Below, piece by piece: positions 1-7,973 of a stretch of 11,141 nt of DNA (position 1 is the stretch's first letter; each line of letters begins with the position of its first letter). The stretch spans positions 1-11,141 of the forward strand of contig VBJR01000003.1 of the NCBI GenBank assembly GCA_005880175.1, in the 5' to 3' direction. Source of the DNA: Chloroflexota bacterium (lineage in GTDB: Bacteria; Chloroflexota; Dormibacteria; Dormibacterales; Dormibacteraceae). A program made the translations under genes and the position numbers. A model generated the notes under the pieces. It ran no database searches and was not told the origin of the DNA. It worked only from the letters and a program-made list of their open reading frames with translations.

Positions 1-254
1 TCCTCACAGCCCGCGTCGGGGTCGGCGCCGAACTCGACCAGCAGGGCGACCACCGCACGGCCGTTCGGGAAGAAGCCGGGCCAGTCGGCCGCGACGTGGA
101 GCGGCGTGCGGAACCCGCCCGGCTGCCGGCCCGCGATCCGCGCCGACGCCAGGCCCGGGTTGCCGGCGAGGAGCTCGCGCAGCGCCGCCAGGTCGCCGGC
201 GCGGACCGCGGATCCGACGGCGCCGGCGAGCGGATCGTCCTGGCTCAGCCACAT
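1..254 (-). CDS. Ankyrin-repeat protein, N-terminal part (runs off left edge)
   Basis: The frame opens with ATG at 254 and stays open for 84 codons to the window edge, so the gene is partial at its 3' end. It begins MWLSQDDPLAGAVGSAVRAG. Residues about 12-33 look like the helix pair of an ankyrin-type repeat (AVRAGDLAALRELLAGNPG). Residues 49-82 match the ankyrin consensus well: RTPLHVAAD, then a helix ALLVEFGADPDA. Ankyrin repeats bind other proteins; no catalytic role is visible and the partner is unknown. The start lies 11 bases after the CBS gene stop, and no Shine-Dalgarno precedes it. Instead a TAGGCT box (263-268) sits 8 bases upstream, compatible with a near-leaderless transcript. A frame one base off (GTG at 252) also lacks stops but gives an Arg/Pro/Gly-rich composition typical of a shadow frame. 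Confidence 0.72.
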   Translation of the reverse strand, partial: MWLSQDDPLAGAVGSAVRAGDLAALRELLAGNPGLASARIAGRQPGGFRTPLHVAADWPGFFPNGRAVVALLVEFGADPDAGCE

Positions 255-265
255 GGGGCCGTAGC

Positions 266-640
266 CTACTCGGCGTGCACCCGCACCCGGGAGAGGTCGC
301 GCATGGACAGCATGCCGACCAACCGGTCGTCGTCCATGACGGGCAGGTGCCGGAAGCCGCCGTCCAGCATGCGCCGGAGCGCCTCCTCCACCGTGGCCTC
401 GGACGAGATCGTCTGGGGACTCCGGGTCATCCAGTGCACGATCGCCTGGTGGATGGCGGACGCGTCCTGCGACAGCGCCTTCACGATGTCCCGCTCGGTG
501 AAGATGCCGATCATCTGGTCGTGCTCCAGGACGAGCGCCGAGCCCACCCGCCGCTGGGCCATCAGGCTGGCGACCTCCGCGATCGTGATCCCCGGTTCCG
601 CCGTCAGGACCACCTGCGTCATCACTTCCCGCACCTTCAT
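266..640 (-). CDS. Small stand-alone protein with two CBS domains
   Basis: The protein has 124 residues and consists almost entirely of a CBS pair. CBS1 is about residues 6-60 (VREVMTQVVL, then VGSALVLEHDQMIGIFTERD). CBS2 is about 71-122 (WMTRSPQTISSEATVEEALR, then GFRHLPVMDDDRLVGMLSMR). Such pairs dimerise and bind adenosine nucleotides, acting as regulatory modules; nothing else is fused to it, so it probably acts on a partner protein. The T-E-R-D and S-M-R-D segments at the domain ends match the usual Thr/Ser-x-x-Asp ribose-phosphate-binding motif of CBS proteins. The ATG at 640 overlaps the TGA of the upstream MFS gene (ATGA, 637-640), so translation is probably coupled. It ends TAG at 266. 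The ligand and target cannot be read from the sequence. Confidence 0.9.
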   Translation of the reverse strand: MKVREVMTQVVLTAEPGITIAEVASLMAQRRVGSALVLEHDQMIGIFTERDIVKALSQDASAIHQAIVHWMTRSPQTISSEATVEEALRRMLDGGFRHLPVMDDDRLVGMLSMRDLSRVRVHAE

Positions 641-1911
641 GGCCCCGGCATAGCACCGCCGGGCTCCGCTGTCCACTCCCGAAGGTCGAAGGAGCGGAAG
701 CCCGGCAGCAGCAGCGCGGACGCCACGCAGCCGGCCACGCAGAGCAGGCCGCCGGAGACGATCGAGGCCGGCACGCTGAACAGGGCGGCCACCGCGCCGG
801 CCTCGGCGTTGCCCAGCAGCGGGCCGGCCGAGTAGCTGACCAGCTCGATCGAGGCGAGCCGCCCGCGCAGGGAGTCCGGGATCGTCCGGTTCCAGATGGA
901 CATGCGGAAGACGCCGCTGATGGCGTCCGCGCCGCCGGCGACCGCCAGGGCCAGGAGCGCGAGCGGCAGGGAGCGCGACAGCCCGAGCCCGACGATGGCG
1001 ACGCCCCAGACGGTCGCGCCCAGGATCACGCCCCAGCCCTGGCGGTGGACCCGGCCCGTCCAGCCGCTGGTGCCGAACGCGACCAGCGAGCCGGCGGCCG
1101 GCGCCGCGTAGAGCAGGCCGAGCACGGCGGGGCCGCCGAGCCCGGCCGCGATCGCCGGGAACAGGGCGTTGGGCATGCCGAAGAACATCGCGTTGAGGTC
1201 CACGATGTACGTGCCCAGCAGGTCGGGCCGGCGGATGGCGAAGCGCACGCCCTCGGCCACCCGGCGCAGGCTCGGGCGCTCGGCGTCGAGCGGCGGCGGC
1301 ACGGCGCGCATCAGGGCGAGCGCGGCGAGCGACGCTGCGAAGCTGACCACGTCCAGCCCGTACGTCACCGGCAGGCCGGCGAGGGCGATCAGCACGCCGG
1401 CGAGGGCGGGACCGACCAGCAGGCCGACCGTGCCCCGCAGGCCGGTGAGCGCGCCCGCCGCGACGATCTCCTCGGGCGGAACCAGCCGGGGCAGCAGGGC
1501 GTCGAGCGAGGGCCGCTGGAGCGCGAACAGGCCCCCCTGGAGCGCGCCGACGAGGTAGATGGCCCACAGCTGCGGCGAGGGCAGCAGGGAGTTGGCCAGC
1601 AGCAGGGCCGAGGTGATCGTGAACACGATCTCGGTGACCAGCACCATCAGCCGCCGGTCGCGCGCGTCGGCCAGAGCGCCACCGAGGAAGGCGAACCCGA
1701 GCACCGGGACCAGCTCGACCAGGCCCATCGCGCCGACGGCGAACGAGGAGTGGGTCAGCTGGTAGATCTGGAACGGCACCGCCACCGCGGTGACCTGGGT
1801 GCCGAGAAAGGAGACGAGCTGCCCGGCGAAGAGCAGCCTGAAGTCACGGCGGCGGAGCGGCCTCAGGTCGGTGGCGGCCAGGCGCGCGAGCGCCCTGACG
1901 AGACTGGACAC
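637..1911 (-). CDS. MFS transporter, EntS-like exporter family
   Basis: The 424-residue protein is a hydrophobic integral membrane protein of Major Facilitator Superfamily length, with about 12 predicted membrane segments. The N-terminus (PLRRRDFRLLFAGQLVSFLG, residues 18-37) and the cytoplasmic loop GGALADARDRR (77-87, the MFS motif-A region) are typical of the EntS/MFS_3 group of proton-driven exporters, which include siderophore and drug exporters. It also has RPSLDALLPRLVP near residue 133, which is characteristic of that group. The substrate cannot be predicted. The start is GTG at 1911: there is no Shine-Dalgarno, but a TAAGCT box lies exactly 6 bases upstream, so the mRNA may begin at the start codon. 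The gene ends in a 4-base overlap with the CBS gene. It follows the hairpin after ahcY and probably starts its own transcription unit. Confidence 0.9.
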   Translation of the reverse strand: MSSLVRALARLAATDLRPLRRRDFRLLFAGQLVSFLGTQVTAVAVPFQIYQLTHSSFAVGAMGLVELVPVLGFAFLGGALADARDRRLMVLVTEIVFTITSALLLANSLLPSPQLWAIYLVGALQGGLFALQRPSLDALLPRLVPPEEIVAAGALTGLRGTVGLLVGPALAGVLIALAGLPVTYGLDVVSFAASLAALALMRAVPPPLDAERPSLRRVAEGVRFAIRRPDLLGTYIVDLNAMFFGMPNALFPAIAAGLGGPAVLGLLYAAPAAGSLVAFGTSGWTGRVHRQGWGVILGATVWGVAIVGLGLSRSLPLALLALAVAGGADAISGVFRMSIWNRTIPDSLRGRLASIELVSYSAGPLLGNAEAGAVAALFSVPASIVSGGLLCVAGCVASALLLPGFRSFDLREWTAEPGGAMPGP

Positions 1912-1917
1912 CGCCGT

Positions 1918-1923
1918 AGCTTA
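1918..1923 (-). promoter_or_regulatory. Leaderless-type -10 box for the MFS gene
   Basis: On the minus strand TAAGCT fits the actinobacterial TANNNT -10 consensus and lies 6 bases from the GTG start at 1911, which would place transcription initiation on the start codon itself. No convincing -35 is seen 16-19 bases upstream. The gene has no Shine-Dalgarno, which fits a leaderless transcript. This is inference from spacing and base composition. Confidence 0.45.
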
Positions 1924-1952
1924 GGGCAACGTGGCGAATGGCCGGGTGGACA

Positions 1953-1991
1953 ACTCGTTGGCCACGCCTCGATCCGACGTGGCCAACGAGT
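1953..1991 (-). terminator. Perfect 14-bp hairpin after ahcY, probable terminator without U-tract
   Basis: The arms ACTCGTTGGCCACG (1953-1966) and CGTGGCCAACGAGT (1978-1991) are perfect complements around an 11-base loop. Read on the minus strand, the hairpin starts 12 bases after the ahcY stop codon and ends 41 bases before the MFS start. No run of T follows it, so it is not a classical intrinsic terminator, although U-less hairpins are often proposed as terminators in high-GC bacteria. An alternative is a dyad operator controlling the MFS gene, since it overlaps that gene's upstream region. Confidence 0.55.
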
Positions 1992-2003
1992 GAGCGAGTC
2001 AGC

Positions 2004-3509
<1,506 letters not shown>

Positions 3510-3516
3510 GATGAGA

Positions 3517-3523
3517 CTCCTCC
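3517..3523 (-). promoter_or_regulatory. Shine-Dalgarno fixing the ahcY GTG start
   Basis: The minus strand reads GGAGGAG immediately after the glutamate dehydrogenase TGA and 7 bases before the GTG at 3509. It is the strongest ribosome-binding site in the window. It decides the ahcY start against the longer open frame, which has no family similarity upstream. Confidence 0.8.
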
Positions 3524-4792
3524 TCAGGGGTAGATTCCGCGGTCGCGGGTGGCCGAGGCCACTCGCTGCACCGCCTGGCAGTACGCCGCCATGCGCATCG
3601 GCAGCTTGCGCTCCTGGGCGACCGTCAGCACCTCGCGGAACGCGCGGGTCATGATCGCCTGCAGCTTCTGGTTGACCTCGTGCTCCGACCAGAAGAACGA
3701 CTGGAGGTCCTGCACCCACTCGAAATAGCTGACCGTGACGCCCCCCGCGTTGGCAAGGATGTCCGGCACGAGGAACACGCCGTTCTTGCGCAGGACGGCG
3801 TCGCCCTCCGGGGTCGTCGGCCCGTTGGCGGCCTCGACGACGAGCCGCGCCCGGACCTGGCCGGCGTTGCGCGACGTGATCTGGTTCCCGATCGCCGCCG
3901 GCACCACGACGTCGCAGTCGGCGAAGAGCGGGCCCCGGCTGTCCGTCGCCTCGGCGCCCGGGAAGCCCTCCAGCCGCCCGCGCTCCCGCCGGTACTCGAT
4001 CAGCCTGCGCACCGGCAGCCCGAGCGGGCTGTACAGGCCGCCGTACTCGTCGGACACGGCCACGATCGTGCAGCCCGCCTCCTCCAGCAGCCGCGCCGAC
4101 ACGCTGCCCACGTTGCCGAAGCCCTGCACCGCCACCCGGGTCGCGTGCGGCTTCTGGCCGAGGTGCTCGAGCGCCGCCAGCGTGCAGATCATCACCCCGC
4201 GGCCGGTCGCGTCCACGCGGCCCAGCGACCCGCCGACCTCGACCGGCTTCCCGGTGACCGCGGCGGTCACGGAGTAGCCGTAGTGCATCGACAGGGTGTC
4301 CATGATCCACGCCATCACCTGCGCGTCCGTGTTCACGTCGGGCGCGGGGATGTCGCGGTCGGGGCCGATCAGGATCGCGATCTCGGTCGCGAACCGGCGC
4401 GTCAGGTGCTCCAGCTCGCGGACCGTCAGCTGCCGCGGGTCCACGATCACGCCGCCCTTGGCGCCGCCGTACGGGATGTTGACCACCGCGCACTTCCACG
4501 TCATCCACATGGCCAGCGCCTTCACCTCGTCGAGCGAGACGTCGGGGTGGTAGCGGATGCCGCCCTTGGCCGGGCCGCGGTTGATGTTGTGCTGAACGCG
4601 GTAGCCGGTGAAGACCTCGATCCTGCCGTCCTCCATCTCGACGGGGAAGTGGCAGGTGAACTCGCGCTGCACCTCGCGCAGGACCTCGCGCAGCTCGGGC
4701 TCCAGCCCGATCAGCTCGGCCGCCTCGTCGAACTGGCGCTGCGCGGTGCGCCACTCGTCGGCCTCTTCGTGGATCTCCAGGATGCTCGTCAC
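3524..4792 (-). CDS. gdhA: Glutamate dehydrogenase (Glu/Leu/Phe/Val dehydrogenase family)
   Basis: The enzyme interconverts glutamate with 2-oxoglutarate plus ammonium using NAD(P), linking nitrogen and carbon metabolism in the cytoplasm. Its 422 residues match the usual length of hexameric GDH. Visible motifs are the substrate-binding [13 protein letters not shown] (73-85), Lys100 in MTWKCA, the active-site PYGGAKGG with Lys112 (107-114), PAPDVNTD with the catalytic Asp152, and the nucleotide-binding GFGNVGS (224-230). Asp248-Glu249 after the second Rossmann strand could favour NAD, but the cofactor call is weak. The start is GTG at 4792, preceded by GGGGGAGG (4795-4802). The gene begins 10 bases after the thiamine-diphosphate enzyme stop and is followed after 14 bases by ahcY. 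Leucine or phenylalanine specificity is less likely because the overall pattern is that of GDH. Confidence 0.94.
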   Translation of the reverse strand: MTSILEIHEEADEWRTAQRQFDEAAELIGLEPELREVLREVQREFTCHFPVEMEDGRIEVFTGYRVQHNINRGPAKGGIRYHPDVSLDEVKALAMWMTWKCAVVNIPYGGAKGGVIVDPRQLTVRELEHLTRRFATEIAILIGPDRDIPAPDVNTDAQVMAWIMDTLSMHYGYSVTAAVTGKPVEVGGSLGRVDATGRGVMICTLAALEHLGQKPHATRVAVQGFGNVGSVSARLLEEAGCTIVAVSDEYGGLYSPLGLPVRRLIEYRRERGRLEGFPGAEATDSRGPLFADCDVVVPAAIGNQITSRNAGQVRARLVVEAANGPTTPEGDAVLRKNGVFLVPDILANAGGVTVSYFEWVQDLQSFFWSEHEVNQKLQAIMTRAFREVLTVAQERKLPMRMAAYCQAVQRVASATRDRGIYP

Positions 4793-4802
4793 GTCCTCCC
4801 CC

Positions 4803-6431
4803 TCACATGAGGACCGAGGTGCGGGGGTATTCGGCGGCTGGATCGCAGATGACGTTCACGCACGCCGGCAGTCCCGAGCGGAACGCCCGGTCGAGCGCGG
4901 GCCCGATCTCCTCCGGCCGGTCCACCAGCTCTCCGTGGCCGCCGAGCGCCTCGACCACCCGATCGTACCGGGTGCCGGGAGCCAGGTCGGCAAGGATCGA
5001 CGTGCCCAGAAGCCGCTGCATGGGGTGCTTCTCCAGCGCCCAGATGCCGTTGTTGCCGATCACGCAGACGACCGGCAGCCGGTGCCGAACCATCGTGTCG
5101 AACTCCATCGCCGAGAAGCCGAACGCGCCGTCCCCGGACAGGAGGACGACCTGCCGGTCGGGGTGCGCCAGCCTGGCGGCCAGCGCGTAGCCCGGCCCGC
5201 TGCCCAGGCAGCCGTACGGGCCGCCGTCGATCCACAGGCCCGCCCGCCGCCGGTGCACGAGGCGGCCGGCGAACGAGACGAAGTCGCCGCCGTCGCCGAC
5301 GATGATCGCGTCCGGGTCGCAGTAGCGCTCGACCTCGGCCACCAGCCGGGCCGGGTGCACGGGCGAGCCGCCGGCCGCCGCCAGCTCGGCGTCGCGGGCC
5401 TGGGCGGCCGCGTTGGCCTCGGCCACGTGCGCCTGCCAGGCGGGGCGGCCGGGCACGTCCCGGGCGGCCTCGGCGAGCGCCGCCAGGGCGGCCCTCACGT
5501 CGCCGTACAGGGCCGCGGCCGCCGGCCGGTGCTTGCGGAAGTCGTCCACGTCCACGTAGACGATCCGGGCCGACTCGGGCAGTGCCGGCGGCTTGCCGAA
5601 GCCCAGCCGGAAGTCGAGCGGCACCCCGATCACGAGCACCAGGTCCGCTTCGCCCAGCGCGACGCCGCGGGCCCGCGCGGCGAACAGCGGGTGGTCGGGG
5701 GGCAGGCTGCCCCGGGCCATGCCGTTCAGCACCACGGGCGTGCCGGCCGCCTCGGCGAAGCGGAGCAGCTCGGTCTCGGCGCACGACCACCACACGCTGC
5801 TGCCCGCCACCACCGCGGGCCGCTCGGCCTCGCGGAGCAGCGCCACGATCCGCCGGACCTCGTCCGGGTCCGGACCGGGCCCGCGGTCGGCGACGAGGGC
5901 GGCGCCGTCCTCCGGCGGGGCCGCCGCCGCCAGGAAGACGTCGATCGGCACGTCCAGGAACGTCGGCCCCGTGCGCCGCGAGCGCGCGGTGGCGATGGCC
6001 CGGGCCGTGGCCTCGTGAGCGGCCTCCGGCGTCTCGATGGTCGCGGCCGACTTGGTCAGGCTGGCGACCAGGGGCAGGTGGTCGAGCTCCTGCAGCGACC
6101 CCATGCCCCAGCGGCTGACCGGCGCCCGGCCGCCCAGGAACAGCACGGGGCTGTCGTTCTGGCGCGCGGCGGCGATGGCGGACATGGCGTTCGTGACGCC
6201 GGGGCCCGCCGTGACGGCCGCCACGCCGCAGCGCCGCGTCACCTTGGCCCAGCCCTCGGCGGCGAACCCGGCCGTCTGCTCGTGGCGCGTGTCCACCAGC
6301 CGGATGCCGCGGTGCTGGGCGCCCAGGTAGATGCCCCAGATGTGCCCGCCGTTGAGCGTGAAGACGGGCTCGCCGCCAGCCTGCTCCAGCGCCAGGGCGA
6401 TCAGGTCGCCCGTCGGGACGGGGTCGGTCAT
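4803..6431 (-). CDS. ilvG: IlvG-like thiamine-diphosphate enzyme (acetolactate-synthase-like)
   Basis: The 542-residue protein has the three-domain layout of the acetolactate synthase/oxalyl-CoA decarboxylase superfamily. The N-terminal pyrimidine-binding domain has VFTLNGGHIWGIY and the catalytic Glu51 in DTRHEQTAGFAAEGW, then GPGVTNAMSA. The C-terminal domain has the diphosphate/Mg motif GDGAFGFSAMEFDT (433-446) ending IGNNG (458-462). From memory it aligns nearly end to end with M. tuberculosis IlvG (Rv1820), sharing DTRHEQTA, RWGMGSLQE, MDFRLGFG-like and GCLGSGPGYALA segments. That protein is annotated as acetolactate synthase, but the true reaction of this subgroup is unsettled; no small regulatory subunit gene (ilvN) lies nearby, so a role outside branched-chain amino acid synthesis is possible. 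The ATG at 6431 lacks a Shine-Dalgarno, but TACCCT lies 7 bases upstream. It ends 10 bases before the GDH gene. Confidence 0.9.
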   Translation of the reverse strand: MTDPVPTGDLIALALEQAGGEPVFTLNGGHIWGIYLGAQHRGIRLVDTRHEQTAGFAAEGWAKVTRRCGVAAVTAGPGVTNAMSAIAAARQNDSPVLFLGGRAPVSRWGMGSLQELDHLPLVASLTKSAATIETPEAAHEATARAIATARSRRTGPTFLDVPIDVFLAAAAPPEDGAALVADRGPGPDPDEVRRIVALLREAERPAVVAGSSVWWSCAETELLRFAEAAGTPVVLNGMARGSLPPDHPLFAARARGVALGEADLVLVIGVPLDFRLGFGKPPALPESARIVYVDVDDFRKHRPAAAALYGDVRAALAALAEAARDVPGRPAWQAHVAEANAAAQARDAELAAAGGSPVHPARLVAEVERYCDPDAIIVGDGGDFVSFAGRLVHRRRAGLWIDGGPYGCLGSGPGYALAARLAHPDRQVVLLSGDGAFGFSAMEFDTMVRHRLPVVCVIGNNGIWALEKHPMQRLLGTSILADLAPGTRYDRVVEALGGHGELVDRPEEIGPALDRAFRSGLPACVNVICDPAAEYPRTSVLM

Positions 6432-6438
6432 CGCCCGA

Positions 6439-6444
6439 AGGGTA
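6439..6444 (-). promoter_or_regulatory. Leaderless-type -10 box for the ilvG-like gene
   Basis: The minus strand reads TACCCT 7 bases before the ATG at 6431, matching TANNNT. It lies between the broken isoaspartyl peptidase stop (6450) and the ATG, where no Shine-Dalgarno is visible. It suggests an internal promoter that would keep ilvG, gdhA and ahcY expressed independently of the decayed upstream gene. This is inference only. Confidence 0.4.
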
Positions 6445-6449
6445 TCCGC

Positions 6450-7221
6450 TCAGCCGACCCGGTGGGCCCAGGCCATGAACGGCGTGTCGTGGGCGACGCC
6501 GACGCGGCCAGCGGCATCGACCACGATGATGCCGCCCCTCGGCGGTCTGGCCGCGGCCCATCATCAGGACGGCCAGGTGGCACAGGGCCAGCCGCATGAA
6601 GCCCTCGCCGACGCCGGTGCCGCAGGCGGCGCCGAAGTGGTCGTCCGCGTAGAAGCCGGCGCCCGGCAGCGGCGAGTCGCCGAGCCGGCCGGGCCACTTG
6701 CCGGGCATGCCGCCCGTGCTGACCGCCACGGCCGTCCGGCCCTCGTCGTCGCGGGCCACGGCGCCGACCGTGTCGGCGGCGCTGGCGGCCCACCTGGCGC
6801 GCTGCCGGTCCGTGACGAACACGGCCGGGGCGCACGTCTCGATGCCCCGCTCGCGAGCGAACCGGGAGGCGCCGGCGCCGACCAGCAGCACGTGGCGGCC
6901 GTCGTCCATCACGGCGCGGGCCAGGTCCACCGGGTGCCGGACGTCGCGCACCGCGCCGACCGCGCCCGCGCGCAGCGCCGTCCCCTCCATCAGGCCCGCG
7001 TCCAGCTCGACCTCGCCGTCCATGTTCAGCGAGGCGCCGACGCCCGCGTTGACGAGCGGCTCGTCCTCCAGATGGCGCACCGCCGCCTGGACAGCCTCGA
7101 GCACGCCCCCGTCCATGGCCGCCCAGCCCGTCTCCAGCGCGCGCTCCACGGCGGCCTGGCGCGCGGCGTGCTCGGCCTCGGGCGGCGCCCCGGCGCCGCC
7201 GTGGACGATCAGGACCGCCAC
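6450..7221 (-). pseudogene. Isoaspartyl peptidase/L-asparaginase (Ntn hydrolase), frameshifted with internal deletion
   Basis: The family cleaves isoaspartyl dipeptides and asparagine after self-cleavage that exposes a Thr nucleophile. From the GTG at 7221, 228 residues read correctly: IVHGGAGAP (5-13), NAGVGASLNMDGEVELDA (58-75), the autocleavage site with Thr151 in ADTVGAVARD, STGGMPGKWPGRLGDSPLPG (168-187), and GAACGTGVGEGFMR (197-210). At about 6535-6540 the frame breaks. The family's C-terminal strand continues in another frame as RGGIIVVDAAGRVGVAHDTP and ends TGA at 6450. The span is 772 bases, not divisible by three, and about 15 residues of the usual linker helix are missing, implying a deletion of 3n+2 bases. 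Read uncorrected, the first frame continues as an Arg/Pro-rich tail through the next gene. The start overlaps the ThuA gene by 13 bases. A sequencing or assembly error cannot be excluded, but a plain homopolymer error would not remove a helix. Confidence 0.78.
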
Positions 7222-7973
7222 GCGCTCCCCGCCGCGTACTGGATGCCGCCCAGCAGGTGGGAGAGGAACACCGGGTCCGTGTACGCCTGGCGGACGTGGC
7301 CGAGCCCCGTGTACCAGGCGCGGCCGCCGTCGTACGGGTGGTACCAGGCGATCGGGTGGTCCGCGCCCATGCCGCCGCCCTGGTACGTCGCCTCGTCCAC
7401 CGTCAGCAGCACGTGGACCGCCGGCCCCGGGTCTGCCCGGAAGTCGTACCACTCGTCGGTCCACATCCACGGGTCGGGCACGTCGCGGGTGGACGGCTGG
7501 GAGCGATCCGCGACCCGGATCGTCGCCCGCTGGATCGCCGGGTGCCGGGCGAACCAGGTGCCGACCAGGCCGCCGTACCACGGCCAGTCGTACAGGGTGT
7601 CCGCGGCCGAGTGGACCCCCGCGAAGCCGCCGCCAGCGCGCACGAACGCCTGGAGGGCGTCTCGCCCGGGCCCCTGGAGGACGTCGCCGGTCGTGCTCAG
7701 GAACAGGACCACGCGGTAGCGGGCCAGGTTGGCCGGCGTGAAGCTGCCGGCGTCCTCGGTGGCGTCCACCGCGAAGCCGTGCGCCCGGCCCAGCGCCTCG
7801 ACCGCCGCGATCCCGTCCGGGATCGAGTCGTGCCGGTAGCCCAGCGTGCGCGAGAAGACCAGCAGGCGGAACGGGGGCGCGCCGCCGCCCGGCGCGGTGT
7901 CCGGGGCGCGGGCGACGGCCGGCCCGCAGCCGGCCAGCCCGACCAGCGAGGCCGCCAGCAGCGCCCTAGCCAC
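7209..7973 (-). CDS. ThuA-domain lipoprotein
   Basis: The 254-residue protein has a short hydrophobic signal ending in a lipobox, LAGC, with Cys16 (MARALLAASLVGLAGCGPAV), so it is probably lipid-anchored outside the membrane. The rest matches the ThuA (trehalose-utilisation) domain, a class I glutamine amidotransferase-like fold: VFSRTLGYRHDSIPDGIAAV at 39-58, VVLFLSTTGDVL, GGGFAGVHSAADTLYDWPWY, and a C-terminal HPIAWYHPYDGGRAWYTGLG followed by FLSHLLGGIQYA. ThuA domains are often found in secreted sugar-related proteins, but their reaction is mostly unknown. The GTG at 7973 overlaps the thyX-like stop by 8 bases, implying co-translation, and the TGA at 7209 overlaps the next gene start. Function in this operon cannot be inferred. 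Confidence 0.88.
   Translation of the reverse strand: MARALLAASLVGLAGCGPAVARAPDTAPGGGAPPFRLLVFSRTLGYRHDSIPDGIAAVEALGRAHGFAVDATEDAGSFTPANLARYRVVLFLSTTGDVLQGPGRDALQAFVRAGGGFAGVHSAADTLYDWPWYGGLVGTWFARHPAIQRATIRVADRSQPSTRDVPDPWMWTDEWYDFRADPGPAVHVLLTVDEATYQGGGMGADHPIAWYHPYDGGRAWYTGLGHVRQAYTDPVFLSHLLGGIQYAAGSAWRS

Noticed and set aside
1945..1953. Single DnaA-box-like GGTGGACAA near the hairpin
   Set aside because: It is one isolated 8/9 match in a non-clustered position; mentioned only in passing as it may be chance.
3510..3523. SAH riboswitch upstream of ahcY
   Set aside because: Only 14 bases separate gdhA and ahcY, and they are occupied by the Shine-Dalgarno. There is no room for an aptamer.
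4789..7581. A 930-codon minus-strand open frame
   Set aside because: Only its part at about 6538-7221 is protein-like (isoaspartyl peptidase). Before and after that it is Arg/Pro/Gly-rich out-of-frame reading of the ThuA and ilvG-like genes, kept open by high GC and the frameshift.
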